Translations under genes and position numbers: made by a program
The notes under the pieces: model-generated
The model's database searches: none
The model's input: only the letters and a program-made list of their open reading frames with translations
What the model was told of the DNA's origin: nothing
Source of the DNA: Intrasporangium_A sp039812505
GTDB taxonomy: Bacteria > Actinomycetota > Actinomycetes > Actinomycetales > Dermatophilaceae
Direction: 5' to 3'
DNA length: 33,319 nucleotides
Assembly: GCF_039812505.1 (NCBI RefSeq)
Contig: NZ_JBDIAQ010000024.1
Location: 1 to 33,319 of the forward strand
Shown: positions 16,838 through 24,395 of the stretch, in pieces
How the letters are laid out: each line of letters opens with the position of its first letter
Numbering within the stretch: position 1 is the first letter of the stretch

Positions 16838-16927
16838 GACCCCACCCTTCCCCTCTTCGCCCGCGCCGACAAGGTCTGCGGTGCGGCCGGTGTGCGCCGC
16901 CGGTTCGGCCCACCCTCGGCCCGCTGC

Positions 16928-16933
16928 TATCCT
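16928..16933 (+). promoter_or_regulatory. -10 box of the infC-rpmI-rplT promoter
   Basis: TATCCT matches TANNNT and lies about 260 nt before infC, divergent from the EF-G-like gene. Transcription would start near 16940. No good -35 box is visible. A GTG at 16939 opens an 81-codon frame that ends on the infC ribosome-binding site. Confidence 0.5.
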
Positions 16934-16939
16934 GAGCAG

Positions 16940-17193
16940 TGACCAGCCGTTCCCGGCCTGCCGACTCGTTCGGTGCGCCGGAGGCGGCGTGCAAGAGGAG
17001 CCCCGCTTCCACCCGCGTCGACCTTCGGGTTGCCGGGTCCGGTCCGTGCAGTGAGGTGCCCGGTGGGCACCTGCTGCGCAGTATGACGCCCACCCGGCTG
17101 GGCGGCATACGTTCCCTGGGGCTCCTCGTGCACGCACGGGGAGCCTTTTCGCGTGGCTGGTCGGCTCGACACCGACGAACTTAGGAGCACCAC
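16940..17193 (+). promoter_or_regulatory. Structured infC leader with competing hairpins and attenuator
   Basis: This is the bulk of the 356-nt gene-free stretch 16838-17193. Three pairings compete: GTGCCC/GGGCAC (17056-17070, triloop), GGTGGGC/GCCCACC (17062-17068 with 17088-17094) and GCCCA/TGGGC (17088-17103). Just after them comes the intrinsic terminator at 17120-17149, and then the infC ribosome site. Such overlapping pairings followed by a terminator are typical of attenuation. What signal is read (IF3, L20, L35 or translation of a leader frame) cannot be told. I do not recognise it as a named leader family. Confidence 0.55.
17120..17149 (+). terminator. Intrinsic terminator inside the infC leader
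   Basis: GGCTCCTCGTG (17120-17130) and CACGGGGAGCC (17135-17145) make an 11-bp stem with one G-U pair and a 4-nt loop, followed directly by TTTT (17146-17149). It is the clearest intrinsic terminator in the window. It lies 44 nt before the infC start codon, so it must be read through for infC, rpmI and rplT to be expressed from the upstream promoter. Confidence 0.8.
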
Positions 17194-17793
17194 ATCAGCG
17201 ATCCTCGCATCAACGAGCGCATCCGGGTCCCGGAGGTGCGCTTGGTCGGCCCCAACGGTGAGCAGGTGGGCATCGTGCGCGTCGAGGACGCGCTCCGGCT
17301 CGCCGACGAGGCCGGTCTCGACCTCGTCGAGGTCGCCCCCATGGCCAAGCCGCCGGTCGCCAAGCTCATGGACTTCGGCAAGTACAAGTACGAAGCCGCC
17401 ATGAAGGCGCGGGAGGCCCGCAAGAAGCAGGTCAACACGGTGATCAAGGAGATCAAGCTCCGGCCGAAGATCGACCCGCACGACTACGGCACCAAGAAGG
17501 GGCACGTCGAGCGGTTCCTGAAGGCCGGCGACAAGGTCAAGGTGACGATCATGTTCCGCGGCCGGGAGCAGTCCCGCCCGGAGCTCGGCCGGCGTCTGCT
17601 CGAGCGGCTCGCGACCGACATCACCGAGCTCGGCTACGTCGAGTCGGCGCCCAAGCAGGACGGCCGCAACATGATCATGGTGATCGCCCCCACGAAGAAG
17701 AAGTCCGAGGCGAAGGCGGAGCAGCGACGCGCCCGCGACGCCGCGGCGGCCAAGCAGTCCGCGCCCGCCCCGGGGGCGAGCGCGGCCCAGTGA
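17194..17793 (+). CDS. infC: Translation initiation factor IF-3 (probable AUC start codon)
   Basis: IF3 binds the 30S subunit, keeps it free of 50S and checks the start codon. The protein (199 residues) begins ISDPRINERIRVPEVRLVGPNGEQVGIVRVEDAL in family alignment, then DFGKYKYE (linker) and the C-terminal domain IKLRPKIDPHDYGTKKGHVERFL and VTIMFRGREQSRPELGRRLL. An Ala/Lys-rich tail of about 35 residues ends it. No ATG or GTG exists at the conserved N-terminus: an in-frame TAG lies at 17182-17184 and the first GTG (17236) would remove the conserved INERIRVPE stretch. The ATC at 17194 is 6 nt after AGGAG (17183-17187), so initiation at AUC is the best reading. infC of E. coli starts at AUU and is autoregulated through IF3 discrimination; the same logic probably applies. 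First gene of infC-rpmI-rplT. Confidence 0.93.
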   Translation: MSDPRINERIRVPEVRLVGPNGEQVGIVRVEDALRLADEAGLDLVEVAPMAKPPVAKLMDFGKYKYEAAMKAREARKKQVNTVIKEIKLRPKIDPHDYGTKKGHVERFLKAGDKVKVTIMFRGREQSRPELGRRLLERLATDITELGYVESAPKQDGRNMIMVIAPTKKKSEAKAEQRRARDAAAAKQSAPAPGASAAQ

Positions 17794-17878
17794 CCCCGGA
17801 CGGGGTGCACCTCGCCCCGTCCCAGACCTGCCGGCCTGCCCCCGGGCCCGCCCGGCACGACAGAAGGAGATCGGCACC

Positions 17879-18073
17879 ATGCCGAAGATGAAGACCCACA
17901 GCGGCGCCAAGAAGCGCTTCCGGATCACCGGCGGCGGGAAGGTCATGCGCGAGCAGGCCGGTGGCCGCCACCTGCTCGAGCGCAAGTCCTCGCGCTACAC
18001 CCGCCGCGTCGCAGGTGACGTCGAGGTCGCCACGGCCGACCGCAAGAGGGTCAAGCGGCTCCTCGGCAAGTGA
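17879..18073 (+). CDS. rpmI: 50S ribosomal protein L35
   Basis: A small basic ribosomal protein of 64 residues, the normal size. MPKMKTHSGAKKRFRITGGGKVMREQAG is the conserved N-terminus and the sequence continues with the typical basic HLLERKSSRYTRR and KRLLGK end. An AAGGAG site lies about 10 nt before the ATG. It follows infC by 85 nt and precedes rplT, the universal infC-rpmI-rplT order, so it should be co-transcribed with both. Confidence 0.98.
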   Translation: MPKMKTHSGAKKRFRITGGGKVMREQAGGRHLLERKSSRYTRRVAGDVEVATADRKRVKRLLGK

Positions 18074-18158
18074 GCCGTCCGCCCCACCCGACCAGCATCT
18101 CGCCCAGCTCGCCGGCCCGTCCAGGGCACGGCGGCGGCACCAACGAAGGAGTGTTCAC

Positions 18159-18539
18159 GTGGCACGCGTGAAGCGGGCGGTCAACGCCCAGAAGAAACGT
18201 CGCGTCGTCCTCGAGCGGGCCAGCGGGTACCGCGGCCAGCGCTCGCGGCTCTACCGCAAGGCCAAGGAGCAGGTCACCCACTCGCTCGGCTACGCCTACC
18301 GCGACCGGCGCGCCCGCAAGGGAGACTTCCGTCGCCTCTGGATCCAGCGCATCAACGCCGCGGCCCGCGCCAACGGCATGACCTACAACCGGTTCATGCA
18401 GGGCCTGCGCCTCGGCGGCGTCGAGGTCGACCGCAAGATCCTGGCCGACCTGGCCGTCAACGACGCCCCGGCCTTCGCGGCTCTCGTGGAGGTCGCCCGC
18501 GCCAACGTGCCCGCACCGGCCGAGAGCAAGAGCGCCTGA
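18159..18539 (+). CDS. rplT: 50S ribosomal protein L20
   Basis: L20 (126 residues) binds 23S rRNA early in 50S assembly. It reads MARVKRAVNAQKKRRVVLERASGYRGQRSRLYRKAKEQV and later FRRLWIQRINAAARANGMTYNRFM, both family-specific. The start is a GTG at 18159, 7 nt after AAGGAG (18146-18151); longer readings in this frame run through rpmI and are not credible. In other bacteria L20 represses its own operon by binding the leader; whether it does so here is unknown, although the leader upstream of infC is structured. A short inverted repeat (GGGTGCGCACC) follows the stop. Confidence 0.97.
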   Translation: MARVKRAVNAQKKRRVVLERASGYRGQRSRLYRKAKEQVTHSLGYAYRDRRARKGDFRRLWIQRINAAARANGMTYNRFMQGLRLGGVEVDRKILADLAVNDAPAFAALVEVARANVPAPAESKSA

Positions 18540-18562
18540 GCCCGGGTGCGCACCGCCCATCG

Positions 18563-19399
18563 GTGAGCGAGCACCGAGCGTCGCGACAACCCGCGCTGAC
18601 CAACCCGCGTTCCGACCGGGTCAGGTCGGTCCGGGCGCTGTCGCAGCGCTCGGTGCGTGCCCGCACCGGACTGTTCCTGGCCGAGGGCCCGCAGGCGGTC
18701 CGGGAGGCGGTCGCGCACCGTCCCGACCAGGTGCGCGACGTCTACGTGACCGCGCCGGCCGCCGAGCGGCATACCGACATCGTCGCGACGGCGGTCGCCG
18801 CGCGACTGCACGTGCACGAGGCGAGCCCCGAGGTGTTCGCGGCCATGGCCGGGACCGGCACACCTCAAGGCGTCCTGGCGGTATGCCGCCCGGCCGCGCT
18901 CGTACTCGAGGACGCCTTGGCTGCCCTGCCGCCCGACGCGGTGGTGTGCGTGCTGACCCAGGTGCGCGACCCCGGCAACGCGGGCACCGTCATCCGCGCC
19001 GCCGACGCGGCCGGCGCCGACCTGGTCGTCGTCAGCGACTCGAGCGTCGACGTGTACGCGCCCAAGGTCGTCCGGGCCACGGCCGGCTCGCTGTTCCACC
19101 TCCCGCTGGTCGTCGGCGTGCCGGTCGAGCAGATCCTGGCCGCCCTGGGTGAACGCGGGATCAGGCGACTGGCCGCCGACGGTTCCGGCCGCACGCTGCT
19201 GCCCGACGCCGACCTGCGCGGTGCCCACGCCTGGGTCCTTGGCAACGAGGCGTGGGGCCTGCCCGAGCAGACGCGCGCCGGGTGCGACGACGTCGTGCGG
19301 GTGCCGATCCACGGCCTGGCCGAGTCGCTCAACCTGGCGATGGCCGCCACGGTGTGCCTCTACGCCTCCGCCGAGACGCGTCGTCGCGCCCGGCGCTGA
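18563..19399 (+). CDS. TrmH/SpoU-family rRNA 2'-O-methyltransferase
   Basis: An S-adenosylmethionine-dependent RNA ribose methylase (278 residues). The N-terminal substrate-binding domain (about 20-105) contains RSVRARTGLFLAEGPQAVREAV. The SPOUT trefoil-knot domain (about 120-275) has the three SpoU motifs: DPGNAGTVIRAADAAG, then VLGNEAWGLPEQ, and the C-terminal VPIHGLAESLNLAMAATVCLY. The GTG start is 24 nt after rplT, so it is probably read from the same transcript. This position, after rplT and before pheS, is common in actinobacteria. The modified nucleotide is not identifiable from sequence; a 23S rRNA target is likely. TsnR-like resistance methylases belong to the same family but nothing here favours that. 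Confidence 0.9.
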   Translation: MSEHRASRQPALTNPRSDRVRSVRALSQRSVRARTGLFLAEGPQAVREAVAHRPDQVRDVYVTAPAAERHTDIVATAVAARLHVHEASPEVFAAMAGTGTPQGVLAVCRPAALVLEDALAALPPDAVVCVLTQVRDPGNAGTVIRAADAAGADLVVVSDSSVDVYAPKVVRATAGSLFHLPLVVGVPVEQILAALGERGIRRLAADGSGRTLLPDADLRGAHAWVLGNEAWGLPEQTRAGCDDVVRVPIHGLAESLNLAMAATVCLYASAETRRRARR

Positions 19400-19423
19400 C
19401 GGGCAGGGCCCGCCCGCCGTCGC

Positions 19424-19429
19424 TATCCT
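19424..19429 (+). promoter_or_regulatory. -10 box of a leaderless promoter for the sensor kinase
   Basis: TATCCT ends so that position +1 falls exactly on the A of the kinase ATG at 19436. There is no Shine-Dalgarno sequence, which fits leaderless translation. The hexamer is identical to the one before infC. Confidence 0.5.
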
Positions 19430-19435
19430 GCGGGC

Positions 19436-20545
19436 ATGGCCTCCCAGCGCCCGCTGCCGCCGCACGCGGCCACCGCGATGCCGGTGGGCCAGATGGCCGA
19501 GCTGCTGCCCGACGGGCTCGTCGTGGTCGGTGGCGACCAGGTGATCCGGTTCGTCAACGGCGAGGCGCTGCGCATCCTGGCCCGCACCCGCGAGGATCTC
19601 GTGGGGCGCCCGGTGCGCGAGGCCCTGCCACTGGCGGACAAGACCGGTCGTGACTGGTGGGAGCACACGGAGCCGTGGGACGGCCTGGCCACGCGCACCG
19701 GCCACCGGGAGAAGCTGCTCGTCGGCCCGGGGCGGCGCGACCTGCTGGTGACGGCCCGCTACGTGCGCAGTGCCCGCAACCGCGGCGTCGAGCGTGTCCT
19801 GCTCGGCCTGCGCGACGCCGCGGCCAGGCAGCGCGCCGAACGCGACAACGCGACGGTCCTGGCGACCGTGGCCCACGAGCTGCGGGCGCCGCTGACCTCG
19901 GTGACCGGCTTCACGAACAGCCTGCTGCGCCGCTGGGACCGGTTCACCGACGACCAGAAGCGCCTGATGATCGAGACGATCCAGTCGGACGCCACCCGGC
20001 TGAGCCGCCTGATCGGCGAGCTGCTGGACATCTCCCGGCTCGACGCCGACCGGCTCACCCTCCGGCTCGGGCCGGTCGACCTCGAGGACCTGCTGCGGCG
20101 CCACGTCGTGCGGCACGAGCTGTCCCGCAGGGGCCAGATCACCCTGCGGCTCGGCGACCGCGCCCGCGCGGCGGGCGTGCCCGAGCTGTGGGCCGACGCC
20201 GACCGACTCGAGCAGGTCTTGTTCAACCTGATCGAGAACGCCAGCCTGCACGGCGGCGGCGACATCACGGTCACCCTCGACCGGGACGGCCCGGAGCCGG
20301 CCGGGGTGCTGGTGCACGTCGACGACACCGGCGACGGGGTGCGGCCGGAGGACCGCGAGCGGGTCTTCGACCGGTTCTGGCACGGCACGGACACCACCAC
20401 CACGGGCCTGGGGCTCTACGTCGTGCGAGGCTTCGTGGAGGCGCACGGCGGGACCGTCACGGTGGGCGACTCCGACGCCGGGGGAGCCCGGTTCACCGTC
20501 CGGCTGCCGGCCAACATGCCGGCCTACGTCCCCGACCGGACCTGA
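19436..20545 (+). CDS. Cytoplasmic PAS-domain sensor histidine kinase (orphan)
   Basis: A 369-residue histidine kinase. Residues about 18-130 form a PAS-like sensor (LPDGLVVVGGDQVIRFVNGEALRILARTREDLVGRPVRE). The dimerisation/phosphoacceptor domain has the H-box TVAHELRAPLTSVTGF with His147. The ATPase domain has the N-box LFNLIENASLHGGG, the G1 box VDDTGDGVRPEDRERVF and the G2 box TTGLGLYVVRGF. No transmembrane segment or signal peptide is present, so it senses an internal signal. No response regulator is encoded nearby. It sits between an rRNA methylase and pheS, with its own leaderless promoter; the same placement appears in other actinobacteria as far as I recall. Ligand, partner and regulon cannot be inferred. 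Confidence 0.9.
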   Translation: MASQRPLPPHAATAMPVGQMAELLPDGLVVVGGDQVIRFVNGEALRILARTREDLVGRPVREALPLADKTGRDWWEHTEPWDGLATRTGHREKLLVGPGRRDLLVTARYVRSARNRGVERVLLGLRDAAARQRAERDNATVLATVAHELRAPLTSVTGFTNSLLRRWDRFTDDQKRLMIETIQSDATRLSRLIGELLDISRLDADRLTLRLGPVDLEDLLRRHVVRHELSRRGQITLRLGDRARAAGVPELWADADRLEQVLFNLIENASLHGGGDITVTLDRDGPEPAGVLVHVDDTGDGVRPEDRERVFDRFWHGTDTTTTGLGLYVVRGFVEAHGGTVTVGDSDAGGARFTVRLPANMPAYVPDRT

Positions 20546-20590
20546 CCGCCCGGCTCGGCCCGCCGTCCCGGGAGCGTCGTACCACGCCTC

Positions 20591-20639
20591 TACACTGGCT
20601 CGTGATCCGCCCGCCCGCACCCTGATCCGGGCGGGTGCG
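20591..20639 (+). promoter_or_regulatory. pheST promoter and alternative leader hairpins
   Basis: TACACT (20591-20596) is a likely -10 box, with transcription starting near 20603. In the roughly 80-nt leader two perfect stems exclude each other: CCCGCCCG/CGGGCGGG (20610-20617 with 20628-20635) and CGCACCC/GGGTGCG (20616-20622 with 20633-20639). A tiny frame (GTG 20602 to TGA 20625, seven codons) has no Phe codon, so it is not a phenylalanine leader peptide. Confidence 0.4.
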
Positions 20640-20682
20640 CCCGTCCCGGAGACCCGTCAACGAGAGCAGCGACCCGCATCCC

Positions 20683-21792
20683 ATGTCTGGACCGAACACG
20701 AACTACGACCCTGTCGAGGTCGCCGCGCTCGACCCGGCCGCCGTCGCGGCCGCGGTCGCCGACGCGCTCGCCGCCGTGGCCGCGGCGGCCTCCCTCGACG
20801 AGCTCAAGGCCGTCCGGCTCGCCCACCAGGGCGAGAAGAGCCCGCTCGCCCTGGCCAACCGCGAGATCGGCGCCCTGCCGCCCAGCGCCAGGGCCGAGGC
20901 CGGCAAACGCATGGGCCAGGCGCGTGGTCGCGTCGGCCAGGCCCTGGCCGTCCGGCAGCGCGAGCTCGAGGCCGAGCGGGACGAACGCATCCTCGTCGAG
21001 GAGCAGCTCGACGTCACCGTCCCGGCCCTGCGTCGGCCGCCGGGTGCCCGGCACCCGATCGAGCTGGTCGCCCAGCGCCTCGTCGACGCGTTCGTCGGGA
21101 TGGGCTGGGAGGTCGCCGAGGGGCCCGAGCTCGAGGCCGAGTGGCTCAACTTCGACGCGCTCAACCTCGGCCCGGACCACCCGGCCCGGCAGATGCAGGA
21201 CACCTTCTTCCTCGACCCGGTCGACTCGGGCCTGGTGCTGCGCACCCACACCTCGCCGGTCCAGATCCGCACCATGCTCGAGCAGGACCCGCCGATCTAC
21301 GTCGTCGCGCCGGGCAAGGTCTTCCGCACCGACGACCTCGACGCGACGCACACGCCGGTGTTCCACCAGATCGAGTGCCTGGCCGTCGACCGGGGCCTGA
21401 CCATGGCGCACCTGCGCGGGGCCATCGACGCCTTCGTGCAGATCATGTTCGGGGCCGGCACGCGCACGCGGGTGCGAGCGTCGTACTTCCCCTTCACCGA
21501 GCCGTCCATGGAGACCGACTTCGTGTGCTTCGCCTGCCACGGGACGGGTTCGACGAAGGGTGTCGCGCAGTGTCGTACCTGCGGCGGCTCCGGCTGGATC
21601 GAGCTGGGCGGCTCGGGCATGGTCCACCGCAAGGTGCTGCGGGCCTGCGGCGTGGACCCCGAGGTCTACTCGGGCTTCGCCTTCGGCCTGGGCATCGAGC
21701 GCGCCCTCATGCTGCGCCACGGCGTACAGGGGATGCACGAGATGGTCGAGGGCGACGTCCGCTTCTCCCGGCAGTTCGGCATGGAGGTCTGA
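20683..21792 (+). CDS. pheS: Phenylalanyl-tRNA synthetase, alpha subunit
   Basis: The catalytic subunit of the (alpha-beta)2 class II synthetase that charges tRNA-Phe. It has 369 residues. The N-terminal coiled-coil arm (about 15-110) leads into the catalytic core: GPELEAEWLNFDALNLGPDHPARQMQDTFF, motif 2 FRTDDLDATHTPVFHQIE, FPFTEPSMETDF, and motif 3 GFAFGLGIERALMLRHG. Between motifs 2 and 3 lies a Cys4 cluster (Cys282, Cys285, Cys297, Cys300) that resembles a zinc ribbon, also found in PheS of Streptomyces and relatives as I recall. The ATG at 20683 is taken over an upstream in-frame GTG (20635) because the conserved protein begins there; its ribosome site is weak. pheT follows after 3 nt. 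Confidence 0.97.
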   Translation: MSGPNTNYDPVEVAALDPAAVAAAVADALAAVAAAASLDELKAVRLAHQGEKSPLALANREIGALPPSARAEAGKRMGQARGRVGQALAVRQRELEAERDERILVEEQLDVTVPALRRPPGARHPIELVAQRLVDAFVGMGWEVAEGPELEAEWLNFDALNLGPDHPARQMQDTFFLDPVDSGLVLRTHTSPVQIRTMLEQDPPIYVVAPGKVFRTDDLDATHTPVFHQIECLAVDRGLTMAHLRGAIDAFVQIMFGAGTRTRVRASYFPFTEPSMETDFVCFACHGTGSTKGVAQCRTCGGSGWIELGGSGMVHRKVLRACGVDPEVYSGFAFGLGIERALMLRHGVQGMHEMVEGDVRFSRQFGMEV

Positions 21793-21795
21793 GCA

Positions 21796-24354
21796 ATGCG
21801 TATGCCGCTTGGCTGGCTCGCCGAGTACACCGACGTCCCCGACGGGGTGACCGGTGCGCAGGTCGCCGCCGCGCTCGTCTCCGTCGGCATCGAGGAGGAG
21901 GACCTGCACGGTGGCGACGTCACCGGCCCGATCGTCGTCGGGCGCGTCCTGCAGGTCGAGGAGCAGGTGCAGAAGAACGGCAGGACGATCCGCTACTGCG
22001 TGGTCGACGTCGGGCCGCACGGGCAGCTGCTCACCGAGGGCACGCACCAGCAGATCGTCTGCGGCGCGACCAACTTCGTGGTCGGCGACCTCGTCGTCGT
22101 CGTGCTGCCCGGCGCGGTCCTGCCCGGGGGCGTCGAGATCTCCGCCCGCAAGACCTACGGCCGGGTCTCCAACGGGATGATCTGCGCCGAGGACGAGCTC
22201 GGTCTCGGCGACGACCACGAGGGGATCATCGTCCTGTCGCGTCTGCTCGGCCCGGACGCCGCCGCCGACCTCGAGCCGGGTGACGACGCGATCGCCCTGC
22301 TCGGGCTCGCGGAGCAGACCATCGAGGCCAACGTCACGCCCGACCGGGGCTACTGCTTCTCGGTGCGCGGGCTGGCCCGCGAGTACTGGCACTCGCAGGG
22401 CAGCCCGGCCGGCGGCTACCGCGACCCGGCCCTCGTGCCGGTGCCCCCGCCCGACGGCTCCGGCTACCGGGTGGTGCTCGACGACACCGCGCCGCTCGAC
22501 GGCGCCGTCGGCTGCGACCGGTACGTCGCCCGGACCGTCCGCGGCATCGACCCCACGCGGCCCTCCCCGCCGTGGCTGCGGCGCCGGCTGACCCAGATGG
22601 GGATGCGGCCGATCTCGCTGGCCGTGGACGTGACCAACTACGTCATGCTCGCGGTCGGCCAGCCGCTGCACGCCTTCGACGTCGACAAGCTGTCCGGCTC
22701 GATCGTCGTGCGCCGGGCCCGGGCGGGGGAGCGGCTGCGTACCCTCGACGACGTCGAGCGCGTGCTCGACCCCCAGGACCTGCTGGTCACCGACGGCGGC
22801 GAGCACCTGCTCGCGGTGGCCGGGGTCATGGGCGGAGCGTCGTCCGAGGTCGACGAGTCGACGACCGACGTGCTGATCGAGGCGGCCCACTTCGACCCGA
22901 CGACGGTGGCCCGCTCGTCGCGTCGGCACAAGCTGGTCACCGAGGCCTCGAAGCGCTTCGAGCGCGGCGTCGACCCGCAGCTGGCGCCGGCCGCCGCGCA
23001 GCTGGCCGTCGACCTGCTGGTGCGCCACGGCGGGGGCACGGCCGACCCCGCCGCCACCGACGTCGATCACACGAGGCCGCCGGCGGCATACCTGCTGGAT
23101 GTCACCGAGCCGGCCCGGATCGTCGGGGTCGACTACCCCCGGGACCGGGTGCTCGAGATCCTGCGGCATCTGGGCTGCGCGGTGGACGAGGCGGGCGCGG
23201 GCACCGACGATACCCATGTGCTGGTCACCCCGCCGTCCTGGCGCCCGGACCTGCTGGACGGGCCCGACTACGCCGAGGAGGTCGCCCGGATCGACGGCTA
23301 CAACCGCATCCCGTCGCTCGTGCCGACCCCGTCGCAGGGGCACGGCCTGACCCACGGCCAGCACGTGCGCCGCGTGGTCGCCGCGGCACTGGCCGGGACG
23401 GGCGGCACCGAGGTGCTGACCTACCCGTTCGTGTCCGAGACCCTCGCGGACGAGCTCATGCTGCCCGCCGATGACGACCGGCGCCGGGCCGTGCGCCTGG
23501 CCAACCCGATCTCCGAGGAGCGTCCGCTGCTGCGCACGAGCATCCTGGCGAGCCTGCTGGACGCCTTGCGCCGCAACGTCGCCCGCGGCCACAGGGACGT
23601 CGCGCTCTACGAGCTGGGGCTCGTCTACCGCCCGCACGGGCGCCTCGGCAAGGCGCCCGTCCCGGGCGTCACCGCCCGCCCCGACCCCGACACACTGGCC
23701 GGCCTGTATGCCGCCGTCCCCGACCAGCCGCGCCACGCGGCGCTGCTCGCCTGCGGGCTCGCGGAGCACGCCGGGTGGTGGGGCCCCGGCCGCCCGGTCG
23801 ACTGGAGCGACGCCGTCGCGGCGGTCGAGTCGGTGGCCGCCGCGCTGGCCGTGCCGGTCGTCGTGACCAACGACCCCGCCCACGCGCCGTGGCACCCCGG
23901 CCGGTGTGCCCGGGTCGCGCTCGCCGACGGGACCCTGGTCGGGCATGCCGGGGAGCTGCACCCCAAGGCGCTGGCCGCCCTCGACCTGCCGGCCCGCACG
24001 GTCGCCGCCGAGCTCGACCTGGACGTGCTGACCGCGGCGAGCGCGGACCCGGTCCAGGCCGCGCGGTTCTCGACCTTCCCGCCGGCGCTGACCGACGTCG
24101 CGCTGCTGGTCGACGCCGCGGTCCCGGCCGGCGAGGTCGCGGCGGCGCTGCGCCGCGGTGCCGGGCCGGACCTCGAGGTGGTGACCCTGTTCGACGTCTA
24201 CGCGGGGGCGCAGGTCGGCTCGGGCCACAAGTCGCTGGCCTACCGGCTGACCTTCCGCGCGTTCGACCGCACCCTCACGACCGAGGAGGTCAACGGCTTC
24301 CGCGACGCCGCGGTCGCCGAGGCGGCGCGGGCGCTGGGCGCCGTCCAGCGCTGA
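21796..24354 (+). CDS. pheT: Phenylalanyl-tRNA synthetase, beta subunit
   Basis: The beta subunit of PheRS (852 residues; the family is usually 790-850). Domains in order: N-terminal structure MPLGWLAEYTDVP, tRNA-binding OB fold (about 42-155, GPIVVGRVLQVEEQV), B3/B4 editing region (about 215-390, VDVTNYVMLAVGQPLHAFDVDKL and AGVMGGASSEV), B5 domain (about 430-510), catalytic-like core (about 515-740, LANPISEERPLLRTSILASLLDALRRN) and the ferredoxin-like anticodon-binding domain at the C-terminus (FSTFPPALTDVALLVDAAVPAGEVAAAL and SLAYRLTFRAFDRTLTTEEVNGFRDA). It begins 3 nt after the pheS stop, so the two are co-translated. The frame is intact. Confidence 0.97.
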   Translation: MRMPLGWLAEYTDVPDGVTGAQVAAALVSVGIEEEDLHGGDVTGPIVVGRVLQVEEQVQKNGRTIRYCVVDVGPHGQLLTEGTHQQIVCGATNFVVGDLVVVVLPGAVLPGGVEISARKTYGRVSNGMICAEDELGLGDDHEGIIVLSRLLGPDAAADLEPGDDAIALLGLAEQTIEANVTPDRGYCFSVRGLAREYWHSQGSPAGGYRDPALVPVPPPDGSGYRVVLDDTAPLDGAVGCDRYVARTVRGIDPTRPSPPWLRRRLTQMGMRPISLAVDVTNYVMLAVGQPLHAFDVDKLSGSIVVRRARAGERLRTLDDVERVLDPQDLLVTDGGEHLLAVAGVMGGASSEVDESTTDVLIEAAHFDPTTVARSSRRHKLVTEASKRFERGVDPQLAPAAAQLAVDLLVRHGGGTADPAATDVDHTRPPAAYLLDVTEPARIVGVDYPRDRVLEILRHLGCAVDEAGAGTDDTHVLVTPPSWRPDLLDGPDYAEEVARIDGYNRIPSLVPTPSQGHGLTHGQHVRRVVAAALAGTGGTEVLTYPFVSETLADELMLPADDDRRRAVRLANPISEERPLLRTSILASLLDALRRNVARGHRDVALYELGLVYRPHGRLGKAPVPGVTARPDPDTLAGLYAAVPDQPRHAALLACGLAEHAGWWGPGRPVDWSDAVAAVESVAAALAVPVVVTNDPAHAPWHPGRCARVALADGTLVGHAGELHPKALAALDLPARTVAAELDLDVLTAASADPVQAARFSTFPPALTDVALLVDAAVPAGEVAAALRRGAGPDLEVVTLFDVYAGAQVGSGHKSLAYRLTFRAFDRTLTTEEVNGFRDAAVAEAARALGAVQR

Positions 24355-24395
24355 CCCGGCGCAGGGCCGCCTCCCGCGCTGCGGAGGAGACCGCC

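Noticed and set aside
17236..17793. infC starting at the GTG at 17236
   Set aside because: It would delete the conserved first 14 residues of IF3 and has no ribosome site; ATC at 17194 has a perfect one.
20602..20625. pheM-like phenylalanine leader peptide
   Set aside because: The seven-codon frame encodes no phenylalanine.
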